From the NCBI GenBank assembly GCA_041398745.1, contig JAWKUB010000002.1, positions 62,001-126,000 of the forward strand: 64,000 nt of DNA, in the 5' to 3' direction. The translations under genes and the position numbers were made by a program. This DNA is from JACKHO01 sp041398745 (GTDB lineage: Bacteria; Planctomycetota; Planctomycetia; Planctomycetales; Planctomycetaceae). Under the pieces are notes generated by a model. It did no database searches. It was not told where the DNA came from and saw only the letters and a list, made by a program, of their open reading frames with translations. This document shows, piece by piece, positions 63,372 to 64,000 of the stretch. Numbering within the stretch: the stretch's first letter is position 1; each line of letters opens with the position of its first letter.

Positions 63372-64000
63372 ATGCCCGATTTGTCCACCAGTTCTGCTGA
63401 CGACTCGCATCACGCCAAGAAACCGATTTCGCTCCCACAAATTCTCTGGCGTGGTCTGGCGGCGAGCCTTCCAGCGATTCTCACCATTGTTGTTGTTCTG
63501 TGGGCGATTAACGGACTGAACGCATACATCATTCATCCTGCGACCTGGACGGTGAAATACGTCCTGGCGCAAACGATTAATGAATCCATCGACGCCGATA
63601 AGCTCGACCATCTCGACCCGGCACCCCCCATCCAGTTTTGTGGTAGCAATTATCTGGTGACCAGGGAATTCGAAGACGCGTACCAGCAGTCGCTGCAACC
63701 GCTCGTCGGAACCGACGAAACTGACGCGCAGCTCGGGTCCGCCTGGGCCATGGAGCAGCAGAGGAGAATTGAATGGGTCCAAACGCGCGCCTATTCCACG
63801 CCGCCCGTTGTCTATGTGCAAATGGGTGGAAAGGCCATTCCCTACCCCGTCTATGCCAAGGTTGCGCAAGCACTTCCTCCGGGACAGGTCCCCACGTCCG
63901 CTACTGCGGTCTACATGGAATACGTGGCCTACAACAACAACCTCACGCGCGTTCCGCTGAGTGCCATGACGGCACTCATTATCATCATTTTGTTGTACTT
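63372..64000 (+). CDS. DUF502-like membrane protein, cut by window edge
   Basis: The ATG at 63372 opens a frame of 209 codons without stop to the window edge. An N-terminal hydrophobic segment follows a short polar head (LWRGLAASLPAILTIVVVLW), then a soluble stretch, and near the edge a new hydrophobic segment starts (MTALIIIILLY). This order (RGLAASLPAILTI and so on) resembles DUF502 family proteins. The C-terminus is outside the window. It follows the ComF gene by 54 bases on the same strand. Confidence 0.55.
   Translation, partial: MPDLSTSSADDSHHAKKPISLPQILWRGLAASLPAILTIVVVLWAINGLNAYIIHPATWTVKYVLAQTINESIDADKLDHLDPAPPIQFCGSNYLVTREFEDAYQQSLQPLVGTDETDAQLGSAWAMEQQRRIEWVQTRAYSTPPVVYVQMGGKAIPYPVYAKVAQALPPGQVPTSATAVYMEYVAYNNNLTRVPLSAMTALIIIILLY

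Overview
The window looks like a chromosomal segment of a planctomycete, probably from the Planctomycetales. The evidence is gene content: three secreted formylglycine sulfatases, a Tat-exported DUF1501 protein, large secreted c-type cytochromes fused to WD40 or sugar-hydrolase/propeller domains, a secreted Gfo/Idh/MocA oxidoreductase, a futalosine-pathway menaquinone gene (mqnC), an archaeal/eukaryal-type PheRS alpha chain and a lone WXG100-like protein. Many genes sit alone with long spacers, few Shine-Dalgarno sites are strong, and several starts look like GTG or TTG.

Layout. 1-5.2 kb (minus strand): the translation cluster nusA-infB-rbfA (no rimP), followed by the start of an endonuclease III-like gene that runs off the left edge. 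5.6 kb: tRNA-Gly(CCC) with its own promoter and terminator. 5.8-16 kb (minus): purD, an M20 peptidase, gltD, gltB and a LysR regulator. 16-21 kb (plus): a WXG100-like gene, a 0.9-kb spacer, rho and pheS. 21.0-23.0 kb: a 1.45-kb insertion sequence with 23-bp inverted ends and a perfect 9-bp target duplication lies inside the signal-peptide codons of a secreted YbjN-like gene. 23.2-31.3 kb: two sulfatases, a secreted HEAT-like protein, a DapA-family lyase, an M42 peptidase, a VOC protein and two small membrane proteins. 31.5-41.7 kb: uppS, a WD40 cytochrome, a DUF1501 protein, a 1273-residue DUF1080/propeller/cytochrome fusion and a zinc-ribbon membrane protein. 41.8-49.3 kb: a small unknown gene, a DinB-like protein, a nucleoside hydrolase coupled to a Tat oxidoreductase, a broken DUF2784 gene, a methyltransferase and mutS. 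49.5-54.2 kb: a third sulfatase, an NHL propeller and a SulP transporter. 54.4-60.9 kb (minus): a second DinB-like protein, mqnC, a ceramidase-like protein, a PQQ-type propeller, a small membrane protein and a DJ-1/PfpI fusion. 61.1-64.0 kb (plus): leuC, comF and the start of a DUF502-like membrane protein that runs off the right edge.

How genes work together: housekeeping blocks (translation and transcription factors, nitrogen assimilation, purine and leucine synthesis) alternate with export-targeted catabolic genes typical of planctomycetes that live on sulfated polysaccharides. The SulP anion transporter near the third sulfatase could handle released sulfate, but this is inference.

The most notable items beyond ordinary annotation are: (i) the IS-disrupted secreted gene, which restores a perfect ORF when the IS and one target copy are removed; (ii) a DUF2784 gene carrying both a probable Trp-to-stop change and a -1 frameshift; (iii) a dispersed 20-bp palindrome (CACAGACATTCCTGTCTGTG) present five times intergenically, plus one decayed copy; (iv) a translationally coupled oxidoreductase/nucleoside-hydrolase pair in which both members lack canonical catalytic residues; (v) a copy of the 3' end of the NHL gene found again after the SulP gene. 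I saw no CRISPR array, prophage, rRNA or clear defence system.
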